Of a stretch of DNA of 64,000 nucleotides, positions 56,767 to 64,000 are shown piece after piece; position 1 is the first letter of the stretch, and each line of letters starts with the position of its first letter. The DNA comes from an uncultured Marinicella sp. (lineage in GTDB: Bacteria > Pseudomonadota > Gammaproteobacteria > Xanthomonadales > Marinicellaceae). Position numbers and translations under genes: made by a program. The DNA lies in the NCBI GenBank assembly GCA_947502925.1, contig CANNBS010000008.1, positions 31,421 to 95,420 on the forward strand, read 5' to 3'. The notes under the pieces are model-generated. The model was not told the origin of the DNA and made no database searches. It saw only the letters and a list, made by a program, of their open reading frames with translations.

Positions 56767-57215
56767 GATTACCACAGAGGACACGAAGAACACACAAAGC
56801 AAGGTGGTAATGCAAAGCAACCCACCACCGTACCTGCGCAGTCCGGTAACCAGTGTCTTACAGGATAAACTTTAAAATATTTTACTTTCTGGCCCTTGTA
56901 AAAACCTTTAAGAACTCCGTGGTAAAAATTAGAGTCCACAAAGCCACACAACAAATCCATAAGTAAAATTAATTCTCAAAGACGCTGGGTGCCGGCCTGC
57001 GCCGGCACGGTTCCACATGTATTTAAATATCACTTTGTGTCCTTAGTAAAAACCTCTGCGTACTTTGTGATTTATAAAAAACAACCACAAAGAACACAAT
57101 GAAAACACAAAGTTCACATAGATAAAATAATATTACTTTGTGCCCTTTGTGAGAACCTCCGTGTACTCTGTGGTAAAAAAAATAACAACCACAGAGGCAC
57201 AGAGGTCACAAAGAT
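56767..57215. repeat. Non-coding element with CACAGAG/CACAAAG inverted termini, copy B
   Basis: Begins with TTACCACAGAGGACACGAAG near 56769 and has the mirrored CTTTGTGTCC...CTCTGCGTACTTTGTG near 57033-57070. A second nested inverted pair follows (CCACAAAGAACACAATG to ACTCTGTGGTAAA, about 57084-57179), then a third left-type end (ACCACAGAGGCACAGAGG, about 57188-57205). The interior shares spaced blocks with copy A at 52246. No gene is supported; peptides read through the termini are spurious. It fills the gap between the convergent xthA and TelA genes. Confidence 0.7.
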
Positions 57216-57226
57216 AAATTAAACCC

Positions 57227-58378
57227 TTATTCCTTGGTATCGTCCTGCACTTCGGCGTAGCGGGCTTTGGCAGTGAGCAGTGCTTCGCGGAGTTGGCTTT
57301 CGGTTTTTTGAAGTTCGACAACGGCCGCTTCGCGCTTGGCTTTACCGGCTTCGGCAATTTGCAAGCTGTCATCAATGGTGGCGATGAGTTTCTGATTGGC
57401 TTCTTTCACCACTTCGATATCAAACACGCCTCGCTCCATTTGCTCCCGCACTTTGCGGTTGGCAATACGCAGGTTTTCAGCGTTCGAGGCCAGCATTTCA
57501 TTGGTGAGATCGGTGGCGTCTTTTAAGGTATCGGCGGCCTGTTCAGAGCGCCAGATTGTTACCGTTTGAGCCAGTTGCTGACGCCATAAGGGAATGGTGT
57601 TGGCGATGGTGGAGTTAATTTTATTAATCAGACCTTTATCATTTTCCTGCACCAGGCGGATGCTCGGTAAGCTTTGCAGGGTCACCTGACGTGTCAGACG
57701 CAGGTCATGAACGCGGCGTTCAAGATCCGCTGTGGCTGAACGGACATCCCGGAGTTTTTGAGCAGCCAGCATATCATCGGTGTTTTCGGCTTCTTTTTCC
57801 ATTTTTGGAATGACCTCATCATGTAGCTGGCGCAATTTCTCTTCGCCGGCTTTAATATAGTCCTCCAGATTATGAAAATATTCGAGGTTAGCGACATATA
57901 AGCGATCTAAGCTGGTGATGTCTTTAAGTAACGTGGTTTTATGACCCTCTAACTTGATGGTAATTTTTTCAATTTGGTCCTTTACATCTTCATATTTCTG
58001 TAAAAATTTAACCAATGGCTTGGCGCGACCAAACAACCGGGCAAAAAACCCGGGCTTTTTATTGGGGTCCAATTCATCCACATCAAAACCGCGAATGGTG
58101 GCCACCATTTCATTCAGGGCTTCGCCGGAATGGCCCAAATCTTTGTTTTTAACACCTTCAAGCATTTTATCGGAAATATCGGTGACTTTTTCCTGGGCTT
58201 TGGTACCAAAGAAAATTATGGAATTGGCATCGGCGATATTGATTTCTTTCATCAGCTCATCAATGCGTTTTTGTTCTTCGCTGTCGGCATCCTGATATGA
58301 CACCATTTCAGTGGTGACACCGGGTACCGTTTCCTCTGGTGTGGCTGTTTCAAGTTTGGTTTTGCTTTCGTCTGTCAT
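57227..58378 (-). CDS. telA: TelA-family toxic anion resistance protein
   Basis: 383-residue, mostly alpha-helical cytosolic protein of the TelA/KlaA family, linked to tellurite and other stress resistance by unknown means. Recognisable segments are 'FGTKAQEKVTDISDKMLEGV' split about 54-75, 'NKKPGFFARLFGRAKPLVKFLQKYE' region (about 104-128), 'QKLRDVRSATADLERRVHDLR' region (about 205-225) and 'LPSIRLVQENDKGLINKINS' (about 234-253). Coiled-coil propensity is high in the C-terminal half. A strong Shine-Dalgarno (AAGGAG) precedes the ATG. It is the last gene of the operon that begins at 63614, just after XpaC, its usual partner. Confidence 0.9.
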   Translation of the reverse strand: MTDESKTKLETATPEETVPGVTTEMVSYQDADSEEQKRIDELMKEINIADANSIIFFGTKAQEKVTDISDKMLEGVKNKDLGHSGEALNEMVATIRGFDVDELDPNKKPGFFARLFGRAKPLVKFLQKYEDVKDQIEKITIKLEGHKTTLLKDITSLDRLYVANLEYFHNLEDYIKAGEEKLRQLHDEVIPKMEKEAENTDDMLAAQKLRDVRSATADLERRVHDLRLTRQVTLQSLPSIRLVQENDKGLINKINSTIANTIPLWRQQLAQTVTIWRSEQAADTLKDATDLTNEMLASNAENLRIANRKVREQMERGVFDIEVVKEANQKLIATIDDSLQIAEAGKAKREAAVVELQKTESQLREALLTAKARYAEVQDDTKE

Positions 58379-58392
58379 CGTTAACTCCTTAA

Positions 58393-59241
58393 TTAATTAA
58401 TGCCTTGTTTTTTCAGCAGCGTATTGAGCACCTCAATATCCACATCCAGATCAAACACATCATTCTCGATTAATTTTTGTTGTTGTTCATAAAATACATT
58501 CACAATGTTTTGTAACACTGTTTTGAAATTTTCATCCAGTTTATCATTTTTGACTTGTTGGTGGGTTTTTGCATAGCGTTCTATGACACTTTCAGTGGCC
58601 TCTAAATAAGAATGTAAAAACCGACGTGCCTGCGGGATTTTTTCAGGTTCCTGCACCAGGGTATCAATCACATGGCGTGCCAAACGCACAATGTCATGTA
58701 GATAACCTTTTAATGCCGTGTTATCGATGTTTTTTTCAGCCTGTTCAATATTGACAATCGATTGTTCGCTGATCGCCAGAATCGTCTGACTGTCTTTATC
58801 TTTAACTTCTTCAAAGGCTGATCCGCCGACCGCATCCAATCCGTACCACAGCCAACTGCCTAAGGTGGCAGCCACACCGTGTCCAATGGCTGACAAGAAC
58901 CCCAGACCTGCCACCAAAAAGGCACCGGCAAAAGCAGAAACACCTAATGATAAGGATGCCAGAAACATCAGGGGAAACGGTTGTTTTAAGGTGTATTTTC
59001 GTTGCTGAAAGTGGTACTTGTTTTTACGCCCTTTTGACATCCACACAGCACTTAACAGGACCCCAAGGAATGTGCCCAATGACATTAAAAACAACCACAA
59101 ATGGCCGGTAATTAATTGCCACAAGGCGGCAAATAAGAAAGGGATGCTGAAAATATACAGCAACCAGGCAGTGGCCTGAAATTCCAGCAGGGTTTTTTTC
59201 GCCCGTTCCCGGTATTTGACCGGTCGTTTCTGTTCTGCCAT
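58393..59241 (-). CDS. XpaC-like membrane protein (5-bromo-4-chloroindolyl phosphate hydrolysis family)
   Basis: 282 residues with two hydrophobic blocks (about 24-66 and 88-135) that form about four transmembrane helices, then a cytosolic helical domain ending in 'LDVDIEVLNTLLKKQG', a common XpaC C-terminus. XpaC proteins usually precede TelA, as here (14-base gap), and probably form a membrane complex with it; biochemical activity is unproven. Its ATG overlaps the stop of a 26-residue peptide gene (TAATG). Confidence 0.82.
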   Translation of the reverse strand: MAEQKRPVKYRERAKKTLLEFQATAWLLYIFSIPFLFAALWQLITGHLWLFLMSLGTFLGVLLSAVWMSKGRKNKYHFQQRKYTLKQPFPLMFLASLSLGVSAFAGAFLVAGLGFLSAIGHGVAATLGSWLWYGLDAVGGSAFEEVKDKDSQTILAISEQSIVNIEQAEKNIDNTALKGYLHDIVRLARHVIDTLVQEPEKIPQARRFLHSYLEATESVIERYAKTHQQVKNDKLDENFKTVLQNIVNVFYEQQQKLIENDVFDLDVDIEVLNTLLKKQGIN

Positions 59242-59321
59242 TAAAACATCCTCAATGCCAGATAAAACAGACTCATCGTTAATAAGCCCAATCCGGCTAA
59301 TTTCTTTATAAATTCAAGCAC
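59241..59321 (-). CDS. 26-residue single-helix membrane peptide, coupled on both sides
   Basis: A short frame starts with GTG whose G is the last base of the upstream cyclase stop (TAGTG) and ends with TAA overlapping the XpaC ATG (TAATG). The peptide, 26 residues beginning VLEFIKKLAGLGLL and ending FYLALRMF, is one basic-hydrophobic helix. Both junctions are the classic reinitiation arrangement, so translation through this frame would link the cyclase-FHA protein to XpaC. Either it is a real small subunit of the XpaC/TelA complex or its translation only serves coupling. No family is recognised, and it is too short to judge by codon use. Confidence 0.55.
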   Translation of the reverse strand: MLEFIKKLAGLGLLTMSLFYLALRMF

Positions 59322-60211
59322 TATTTAATCACCTTATAATGAAGTAGTTTATGTTGGTCGGTAAAATCCATCTGCCCAAAGGCAATCCAACCTTCCCCCT
59401 GCAGCATGAAACCATCGCGGTGGATACGCACCGGTGTGGTGTCTTTCTGTTGCACCCAGCTGCCATTGGTGCTGTTATCGGTGTATTTAAAATTACCGCC
59501 CTTAAAGTCAAACTCCCCATGATAACGTGAGGTGCGTAATAATTTAACCTGAATATCACAATCATCGGCACGACCAATGGACAGATGCGGTGTGTCAAGG
59601 TTTAAGCGATACTGCTTACCGTTGATATTCATGCGCAATTCACCCTGCTCAAAGGGTAATTTGATATCCAGGGCAGAGGTCACACGGGTGAGTTTACTTT
59701 TATCCTGTTGCCATAATATTTCAACCATTTCGATGGCTTTGGCTTTACCTTTAACATCAATGGCGCCTAAGGAACGAAACATCGGTAATTGCTCGTCTTT
59801 TGTGCGTTTAAGTGTTGTTTGGTTGGTAATAATCTGGTGTTTTTTCGCAAAAGAAGCCATACGGGCAGCCACATTAACTGCATCTCCAAACACATCATCC
59901 TCTTCAATAATCACTTCACCGCAGTGCAGACCAATGCGGACATGAATGTCGGGCTTATCTTCAACAGATGATCGATTGGTTATCCTGTTTTGCATTAAAA
60001 TGGCGGCATCAATGCCTTGACCGGCATCCTCAAAAGTACACATGATTTCATCACCGATGGTTTTCACCAAATGCCCGTTGCAGTGGTGAACATCTTTGAG
60101 CAACTGATTGAGGGTGTCGGCAATCAGCGAACGTGCGACATCGTCACCGTATTGATCAAACAAGGCGGTACTGTCAGCCACATCAGCAAATAAAATACAC
60201 AGTTCTGTCAA
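59321..60211 (-). CDS. Class III adenylate/guanylate cyclase with C-terminal FHA domain
   Basis: 296 residues, no membrane segment. The N-terminal cyclase homology domain (about 1-165) has both metal Asp residues ('LFADVADSTALFDQYGD', 'KTIGDEIMCTF') and the transition-state Asn/Arg in 'GDAVNVAARMASF'. Lys in KTIGD and Asp in GDAVN suggest ATP as substrate. The C-terminal FHA domain (about 205-290) keeps the phosphothreonine-binding residues: 'IGRADDCDI', 'SRYHGEF' and 'DNSTNGSWV'. It should be an active cytosolic cyclase tuned by phosphoprotein binding; no Ser/Thr kinase is in the window. It overlaps the E1 gene by four bases and is coupled to the 26-residue frame. Confidence 0.88.
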   Translation of the reverse strand: MTELCILFADVADSTALFDQYGDDVARSLIADTLNQLLKDVHHCNGHLVKTIGDEIMCTFEDAGQGIDAAILMQNRITNRSSVEDKPDIHVRIGLHCGEVIIEEDDVFGDAVNVAARMASFAKKHQIITNQTTLKRTKDEQLPMFRSLGAIDVKGKAKAIEMVEILWQQDKSKLTRVTSALDIKLPFEQGELRMNINGKQYRLNLDTPHLSIGRADDCDIQVKLLRTSRYHGEFDFKGGNFKYTDNSTNGSWVQQKDTTPVRIHRDGFMLQGEGWIAFGQMDFTDQHKLLHYKVIK

Positions 60212-62448
60212 TGAATCTCCTCTAATTGCAGTAATTTTTGATATACAGATTCAGCGTTGGGTAATACCAAACCGGCGGCATCTGCCAAGGGTGTGAAGCA
60301 GTCGGCACCGGTTAATAATTGAATATGACGCGCTTTATCTGAATCAACTGATAAAACAGTCATCACGCCTTCGCCCACACATCCAGAGCGTCTGCCCTCA
60401 TCCACAACTAAAATTTTATCAAATTCCCGGGCAATTTGCTTGATTGCTTTTTCATTTAAGGGTTGTAACCACCGCAAATCCATCACTTGAACGTGTTTTT
60501 GGTGGCTGTCGGCTAATTTCTTGGCGGCTTTTAAACTTAATAAGACGCCATTACCATAGGTGATAATTAAAATATCTTTGGCTTTACTGTGATAGACCCG
60601 GGGCTGACCCAGCGGGGTATAAACATCGGTTTCAGGATAAGCGGTATTCCAGAGACCATCTCCCTCTTCATACAAATCCTTTTGCATGTACAGGGCTATG
60701 GGTTCGATAAAAACTGACACCCGTTTATTCACCTGGGATAAAGCCGTTAAGGTTCGCATCATACTCACCGCATCATCGCCACGGGAAGGACAGGCTACAA
60801 TCACACCCGGTATATCCCGTAAAGCAGTGATTGAATTGTCGTTATGGAAATGGCCGCCAAAACCTTTTTGATAACCCAGACCCGGAATACGGATTACCAT
60901 GGGGTTGGCAAATTGACCATTGGAAAAAAACTGTAAACTGGCGGCTTCACCGCGAATCTGGTCGCAGGCATTATGAAAATACGCCAGATACTGTATTTCC
61001 GGCACCGGCAGTAGACCTAAGGTGGCATAGCCCTGCGCCAAGCCCAGGATGGTTTGTTCGTCCAGTAAGGTGTTAAATACCCGTTTCGCCGAGAACTGCT
61101 TGTACAGGTTTTTAGTGACCGTATAAACCCCACCCTTTTGCGCCACATCTTCACCAAACAGAATCATATTGGGGTGTTTTAGCATCAGATCCTGTAAGCC
61201 GCGATTAATCTGAATGGCCATGTGTTTGGGGGGCTGATTTTCGGGTAATTGTTTCTCGCTACCGAAATAATCAAGGCGTTGATCGGCATTATGTTTTGCC
61301 GCTTGCTGATAAACTTGCGCCTCATCCACCGGCGCCAATGGCGCGGACACTGCCTCAACGGTGGTTAACTTCTTACGCACATGGGCTTGTTCAGCCTTCG
61401 CCATGCACTCATCATAAACTTTGTGATAAAAATCAATGATTTCGCTGGGCTTTTTAATGCCGTGATTAATTAAACTTGCGGCGGTTTTAATCAACGGATC
61501 TTTGGCTTCATCTGCCAGTAAATCTGTCATTTTTCGGTAATCGACTTCGAAGTCGGTGCCGGCATGGCCCATTAATCGGGTGGTTTTTAAATGTAAAAAT
61601 ACCGGTTTACGTTCCTGACGACAAAAATCAACCGCCCTTTTCACTTGTAAATAACCGGTCTCTACATCCAAGCCATCGGCGGCAAAATATTGCATACCGG
61701 GGCGAAATTTAAAACTTTCAGCAATCCAGTTCTCCGGTGTTTTAACCGATATGCCGATGCCGTTGTCTTCACAAACAAACAGAATCGGCGTTTTTAAGCC
61801 CTGAAAAGCGGCCCAGGAAGCGGCATTAAACGCCCCTTGTGCGGTGGAATGGTTGGCACTGGCATCACCGAAATTACATAATACCACCGAGTCATCCGGA
61901 ATCGGCATCTGCGCCTTTAAGCGCTGGGTTAACTCAACGCCTAAAGCACAACCTACGGCCTTGGGTAAATGGCTGGCAATGGTGCTGGTTTGGGGCAGCA
62001 CCCATAACGGTTTTGAGCCCCAGACTTTATGACGGCCACCGGAGGCCGGATCTTCTGCGGCGGCGGCAAATGACAGACAGGTGTCCCATACCGGATCAAT
62101 GCCAGGTACATGACGCGCGCGTTCCATCATCAAACCACCACTGCGGTAGTGTAAAAAGGCCGGATCCGTGTGGCGCAACAAACGCCCGAGCATGGCGTTA
62201 CCTTCATGTCCGGATGAGCCGATGGTGTAAAACACCTTGTTATCCAGTTTTAATACCCGCGCCATTAAATCCAACTGGCGGGAACGCACTTGTGATTCAA
62301 ACAAATCCCATAAACTGTGCGCATCTAAGCCATTGACTGACAATTCATTTTTAGGTGTTTGTGGCTGATAGTTCTGGACAAAGTCGATAAAGTTCTGATT
62401 AACCACTTCGGCCCGGTTAATCTTTTTAGTGGTTGTTGCTTGCATCAT
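60208..62448 (-). CDS. Fused alpha/beta E1 component of a 2-oxoacid dehydrogenase
   Basis: 746-residue thiamine-diphosphate enzyme with the alpha-type half (about 30-380) and beta-type half (about 405-746) on one chain. The ThDP motif is in 'LCNFGDASANHSTAQGAFNA' (about 190-210), with 'CEDNGIGISVKTP' after it. The beta half has 'ILFGEDVAQKGGVYTVTKNL', 'EIQYLAYFHNACDQIRGEA' and 'VVDEGRRSGCVGEG'. Branched-chain 2-oxoacid, pyruvate or 2-oxoadipate could be the substrate. No E2 or E3 gene is nearby, so partners are elsewhere. It overlaps GcdH by one base (TAATG) and the cyclase by four. Confidence 0.88.
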   Translation of the reverse strand: MMQATTTKKINRAEVVNQNFIDFVQNYQPQTPKNELSVNGLDAHSLWDLFESQVRSRQLDLMARVLKLDNKVFYTIGSSGHEGNAMLGRLLRHTDPAFLHYRSGGLMMERARHVPGIDPVWDTCLSFAAAAEDPASGGRHKVWGSKPLWVLPQTSTIASHLPKAVGCALGVELTQRLKAQMPIPDDSVVLCNFGDASANHSTAQGAFNAASWAAFQGLKTPILFVCEDNGIGISVKTPENWIAESFKFRPGMQYFAADGLDVETGYLQVKRAVDFCRQERKPVFLHLKTTRLMGHAGTDFEVDYRKMTDLLADEAKDPLIKTAASLINHGIKKPSEIIDFYHKVYDECMAKAEQAHVRKKLTTVEAVSAPLAPVDEAQVYQQAAKHNADQRLDYFGSEKQLPENQPPKHMAIQINRGLQDLMLKHPNMILFGEDVAQKGGVYTVTKNLYKQFSAKRVFNTLLDEQTILGLAQGYATLGLLPVPEIQYLAYFHNACDQIRGEAASLQFFSNGQFANPMVIRIPGLGYQKGFGGHFHNDNSITALRDIPGVIVACPSRGDDAVSMMRTLTALSQVNKRVSVFIEPIALYMQKDLYEEGDGLWNTAYPETDVYTPLGQPRVYHSKAKDILIITYGNGVLLSLKAAKKLADSHQKHVQVMDLRWLQPLNEKAIKQIAREFDKILVVDEGRRSGCVGEGVMTVLSVDSDKARHIQLLTGADCFTPLADAAGLVLPNAESVYQKLLQLEEIH

Positions 62449-63614
62449 TAAAAGGCGTTTTTGCCGGTCAGTTCACGCCCCACCACCAACTGGTGAATGG
62501 TCTCGGTGCCTTCATAGGTAATAACACTTTCTAAGTTAAGCATATGTCGAATCGCCACATGCTCCGTGGTAATGCCCGCGCCACCCAACATATCCCGGCA
62601 TTCCCGGGCAATATCCAGCGCCATGCGAACATTGTTCCATTTGGCCAGAGAAATCTGTGTCGGTTGTAATTGATCGCTGTCTTTTAACTGGCCCAAGCGA
62701 TGCGCCATCAATTGGGCGGTGGTGATACGTCTGGCCATATCCGCCAGTTTCTGCTGAATAATTTGGTTACTGTCCAATGTACGGTCAAATAAGATACGAT
62801 CAGCGGTATAATCTAAAACTTCTTGTAAACAGGCCTGTGCCGCTCCAATCGGACCAAAAGAAATTCCAAATCGGGCATTGGATAAGCAACTTAACGGCCC
62901 TTTAAGGCCTTTGACATTGGGTAAGCGGTTGCTGTCAGGCACCCGCACATCATCAAAAAACAAGGCCGACGTCACCGAGGCCCGTAAGGACATTTTGCGG
63001 GTAATTAGTTCGGTATCAAATCCCGGCATATCCTTTTCAATGATAAAGCCCTGAATACCGTCATCGGTTTGCGCCCAGACAATCGCAATATCCGCCACGG
63101 AACCATTGGTAATCCACATTTTTGAGCCATTGATAATCCAATCATCACCATCCTTTTTAGCGCGGGTTTTCATCGACGCCGGATCTGAGCCGGCATGGGC
63201 TTCGGTTAAACCAAAGCAACCAATCACTTCACCTTTTGCCATGGACGGTAACCAACGTTGCTTTTGTTCTTCAGAACCAAAGGCGTCAATCGGAAACATA
63301 CATAAAGAACTTTGCACCGAAGCAAAGCTGCGCAGACCACTGTCACCGCGCTCCAGTTCCTGACAAATCAGACCGTAAGACATATAATCTAACCCGGCGC
63401 ACTCATAGCCCTGAATGGTGCTGCCAAACAAGCCTAAATCAGCCATTTCAGGCACCAGTTCCATCGGAAAAGTATGGGCCTCAAAATGTTCCGCCACCAG
63501 CGGTAAAAAGCGTTCATCGACCCAGCGGCCAATGGATTCTTTGACCATGCGCTGTTCATCGCTAAGCGTGGCATTCACATCATACAAATCAAGTTTATCG
63601 AGTTCTTTGGACAT
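62448..63614 (-). CDS. gcdH: Glutaryl-CoA dehydrogenase
   Basis: FAD-dependent acyl-CoA dehydrogenase that oxidises and decarboxylates glutaryl-CoA to crotonyl-CoA (lysine/tryptophan degradation). 388 residues. 'ELERGDSGLRSFASVQSSL' (about 87-105) retains the Arg that holds the glutaryl carboxylate. 'GCFGLTEAHAGSDPASMKT' (about 131-149) and the catalytic Glu in 'VITYEGTETIHQLVVGRELTG' region (about 365-385) are typical. A short-chain acyl-CoA dehydrogenase with another substrate is less likely. First gene of the six-frame operon down to TelA. Confidence 0.9.
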   Translation of the reverse strand: MSKELDKLDLYDVNATLSDEQRMVKESIGRWVDERFLPLVAEHFEAHTFPMELVPEMADLGLFGSTIQGYECAGLDYMSYGLICQELERGDSGLRSFASVQSSLCMFPIDAFGSEEQKQRWLPSMAKGEVIGCFGLTEAHAGSDPASMKTRAKKDGDDWIINGSKMWITNGSVADIAIVWAQTDDGIQGFIIEKDMPGFDTELITRKMSLRASVTSALFFDDVRVPDSNRLPNVKGLKGPLSCLSNARFGISFGPIGAAQACLQEVLDYTADRILFDRTLDSNQIIQQKLADMARRITTAQLMAHRLGQLKDSDQLQPTQISLAKWNNVRMALDIARECRDMLGGAGITTEHVAIRHMLNLESVITYEGTETIHQLVVGRELTGKNAF

Positions 63615-63729
63615 GTCCGAATCTATACCAATTTAAAAAAAGAACTATTTTACTTGAGCTGTGGTTAGAGTGATAGCTTAAAGTCCCTATAAAACCAAAA
63701 TATGGAGCTGGCTTGGTTTTTTTGTGGTA

Positions 63730-63756
63730 TTGCTTCGATGATTATGCGATTATAAA
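63730..63756 (+). promoter_or_regulatory. Candidate promoter of the VEPEV lipoprotein
   Basis: TTGCTT, 15 bases, TATAAA; an A-rich stretch with AAGGGG follows as ribosome-binding site before the ATG at 63781. Confidence 0.35.
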
Positions 63757-63780
63757 AGCTTTAAAAAAAAGGGGTTCATT

Positions 63781-64000
63781 ATGCAACATCAGTTCCTGAC
63801 GGTTCGCGGCTTTATTGTGGCCGCTCTACTGTGCTTACTTATGGCCTGTAGCCAACAAAGGGAAACGACCAAAGAAGCCAGTACGCAACAAGATGCCACT
63901 GTGCCAGTGCAAAAGCCTGAGCCTGTTGAGCCTGAAGTTGTTGAGCCTGAAGTTGTTGAGCCTGAAGTTGTTGAGCCTGAAGTTGTTGAGCCTGAAGTTG
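63781..64000 (+). CDS. Lipoprotein with VEPEV tandem repeats, cut by window edge
   Basis: An open frame of 73 codons running off the right end. It has a lipoprotein signal with lipobox LMAC (Cys23), a short Gln/Thr/Glu-rich stretch, then a run of the pentapeptide EPEVV encoded by a near-identical 15-base DNA unit (from about 63919, at least five copies). Such Pro/Glu repeats are usually extended spacers that hold a downstream domain away from the membrane; the folded part is not in the window. A strong AAGGGG ribosome-binding site is present. DNA-level identity of the units predicts copy-number variation. Confidence 0.8.
   Translation, partial: MQHQFLTVRGFIVAALLCLLMACSQQRETTKEASTQQDATVPVQKPEPVEPEVVEPEVVEPEVVEPEVVEPEV
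63915..64000 (+). repeat. 15-bp coding tandem repeat (EPEVV)
   Basis: The unit GTTGAGCCTGAAGTT is repeated head to tail to the window end with no base differences after the first unit. Confidence 0.92.

Overview
The window looks like a chromosomal segment of a moderately low-GC, free-living, probably marine gammaproteobacterium. The evidence is conserved gene order: ppiD / tRNA-Asp / tRNA-Val / hupB / lon / clpX / clpP / tig / tRNA cluster, then tRNA-Ser / csrA / alaS, then kdsB-lpxK-msbA-exbD-exbB. A Marinobacter-type fatty acyl-CoA reductase, a gammaproteobacterial tmRNA tag (ANDDNYALAA) and RlmKL, PurT, ApaH and LpxH agree with this. A Marinicella-like organism is my guess only; no 16S gene is present.

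Layout. 0-7.4 kb: a TonB-dependent receptor cut by the left edge, a lipoprotein PQQ-type sugar dehydrogenase and an RND efflux pair. 7.4-8.0 kb: a gene-free mosaic of palindromes and broken tmRNA-like ends, followed by tmRNA. 8.5-20.5 kb: secreted amidohydrolase-fold proteins (several without metal ligands), a zinc-receptor (ZnuD-like) locus, prfC, tRNA-Met, a chalcone-isomerase-like protein and lplA. 20.6-29.1 kb: the proteostasis block ppiD, hupB, lon, clpX, clpP, tig. 29.1-30.7 kb: six tRNAs embedded in repeats, including an exact-period 162-bp tandem duplication of the tRNA-Ser 5' end. 30.7-38.3 kb: csrA, alaS and the lipid A/LPS export operon. 38.3-41.3 kb: fatty acyl-CoA reductase, acyl-CoA-binding protein and a TetR regulator, a likely wax-ester or fatty-alcohol module. 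41.3-56.8 kb: small envelope proteins, rlmKL, purT, ppiA, lpxH, a class III aminotransferase, asnS, a frameshifted DUF1338 gene, glnS, apaH, pyrE and xthA. 57.2-63.6 kb: one tightly overlapping operon that joins glutaryl-CoA dehydrogenase and a fused 2-oxoacid dehydrogenase E1 to an adenylate cyclase-FHA protein, a 26-residue membrane peptide, XpaC and TelA. A lipoprotein with VEPEV repeats starts at the right edge.

How the parts connect. The lon-to-tig and kdsB-to-exbB blocks are classic operons for protein quality control and outer-membrane assembly. Lysine/2-oxoadipate/glutaryl-CoA chemistry may be scattered over 48-63 kb. The most unusual material is non-coding: (i) hairpin cassettes with a TCC loop that split tRNA/tmRNA 3'-end copies at the T-loop, and (ii) two diverged copies of a ~0.4-kb element bounded by CACAGAG-type inverted repeats. 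On the coding side, the most unusual item is the coupled cyclase/FHA - 26-aa peptide - XpaC - TelA cluster.
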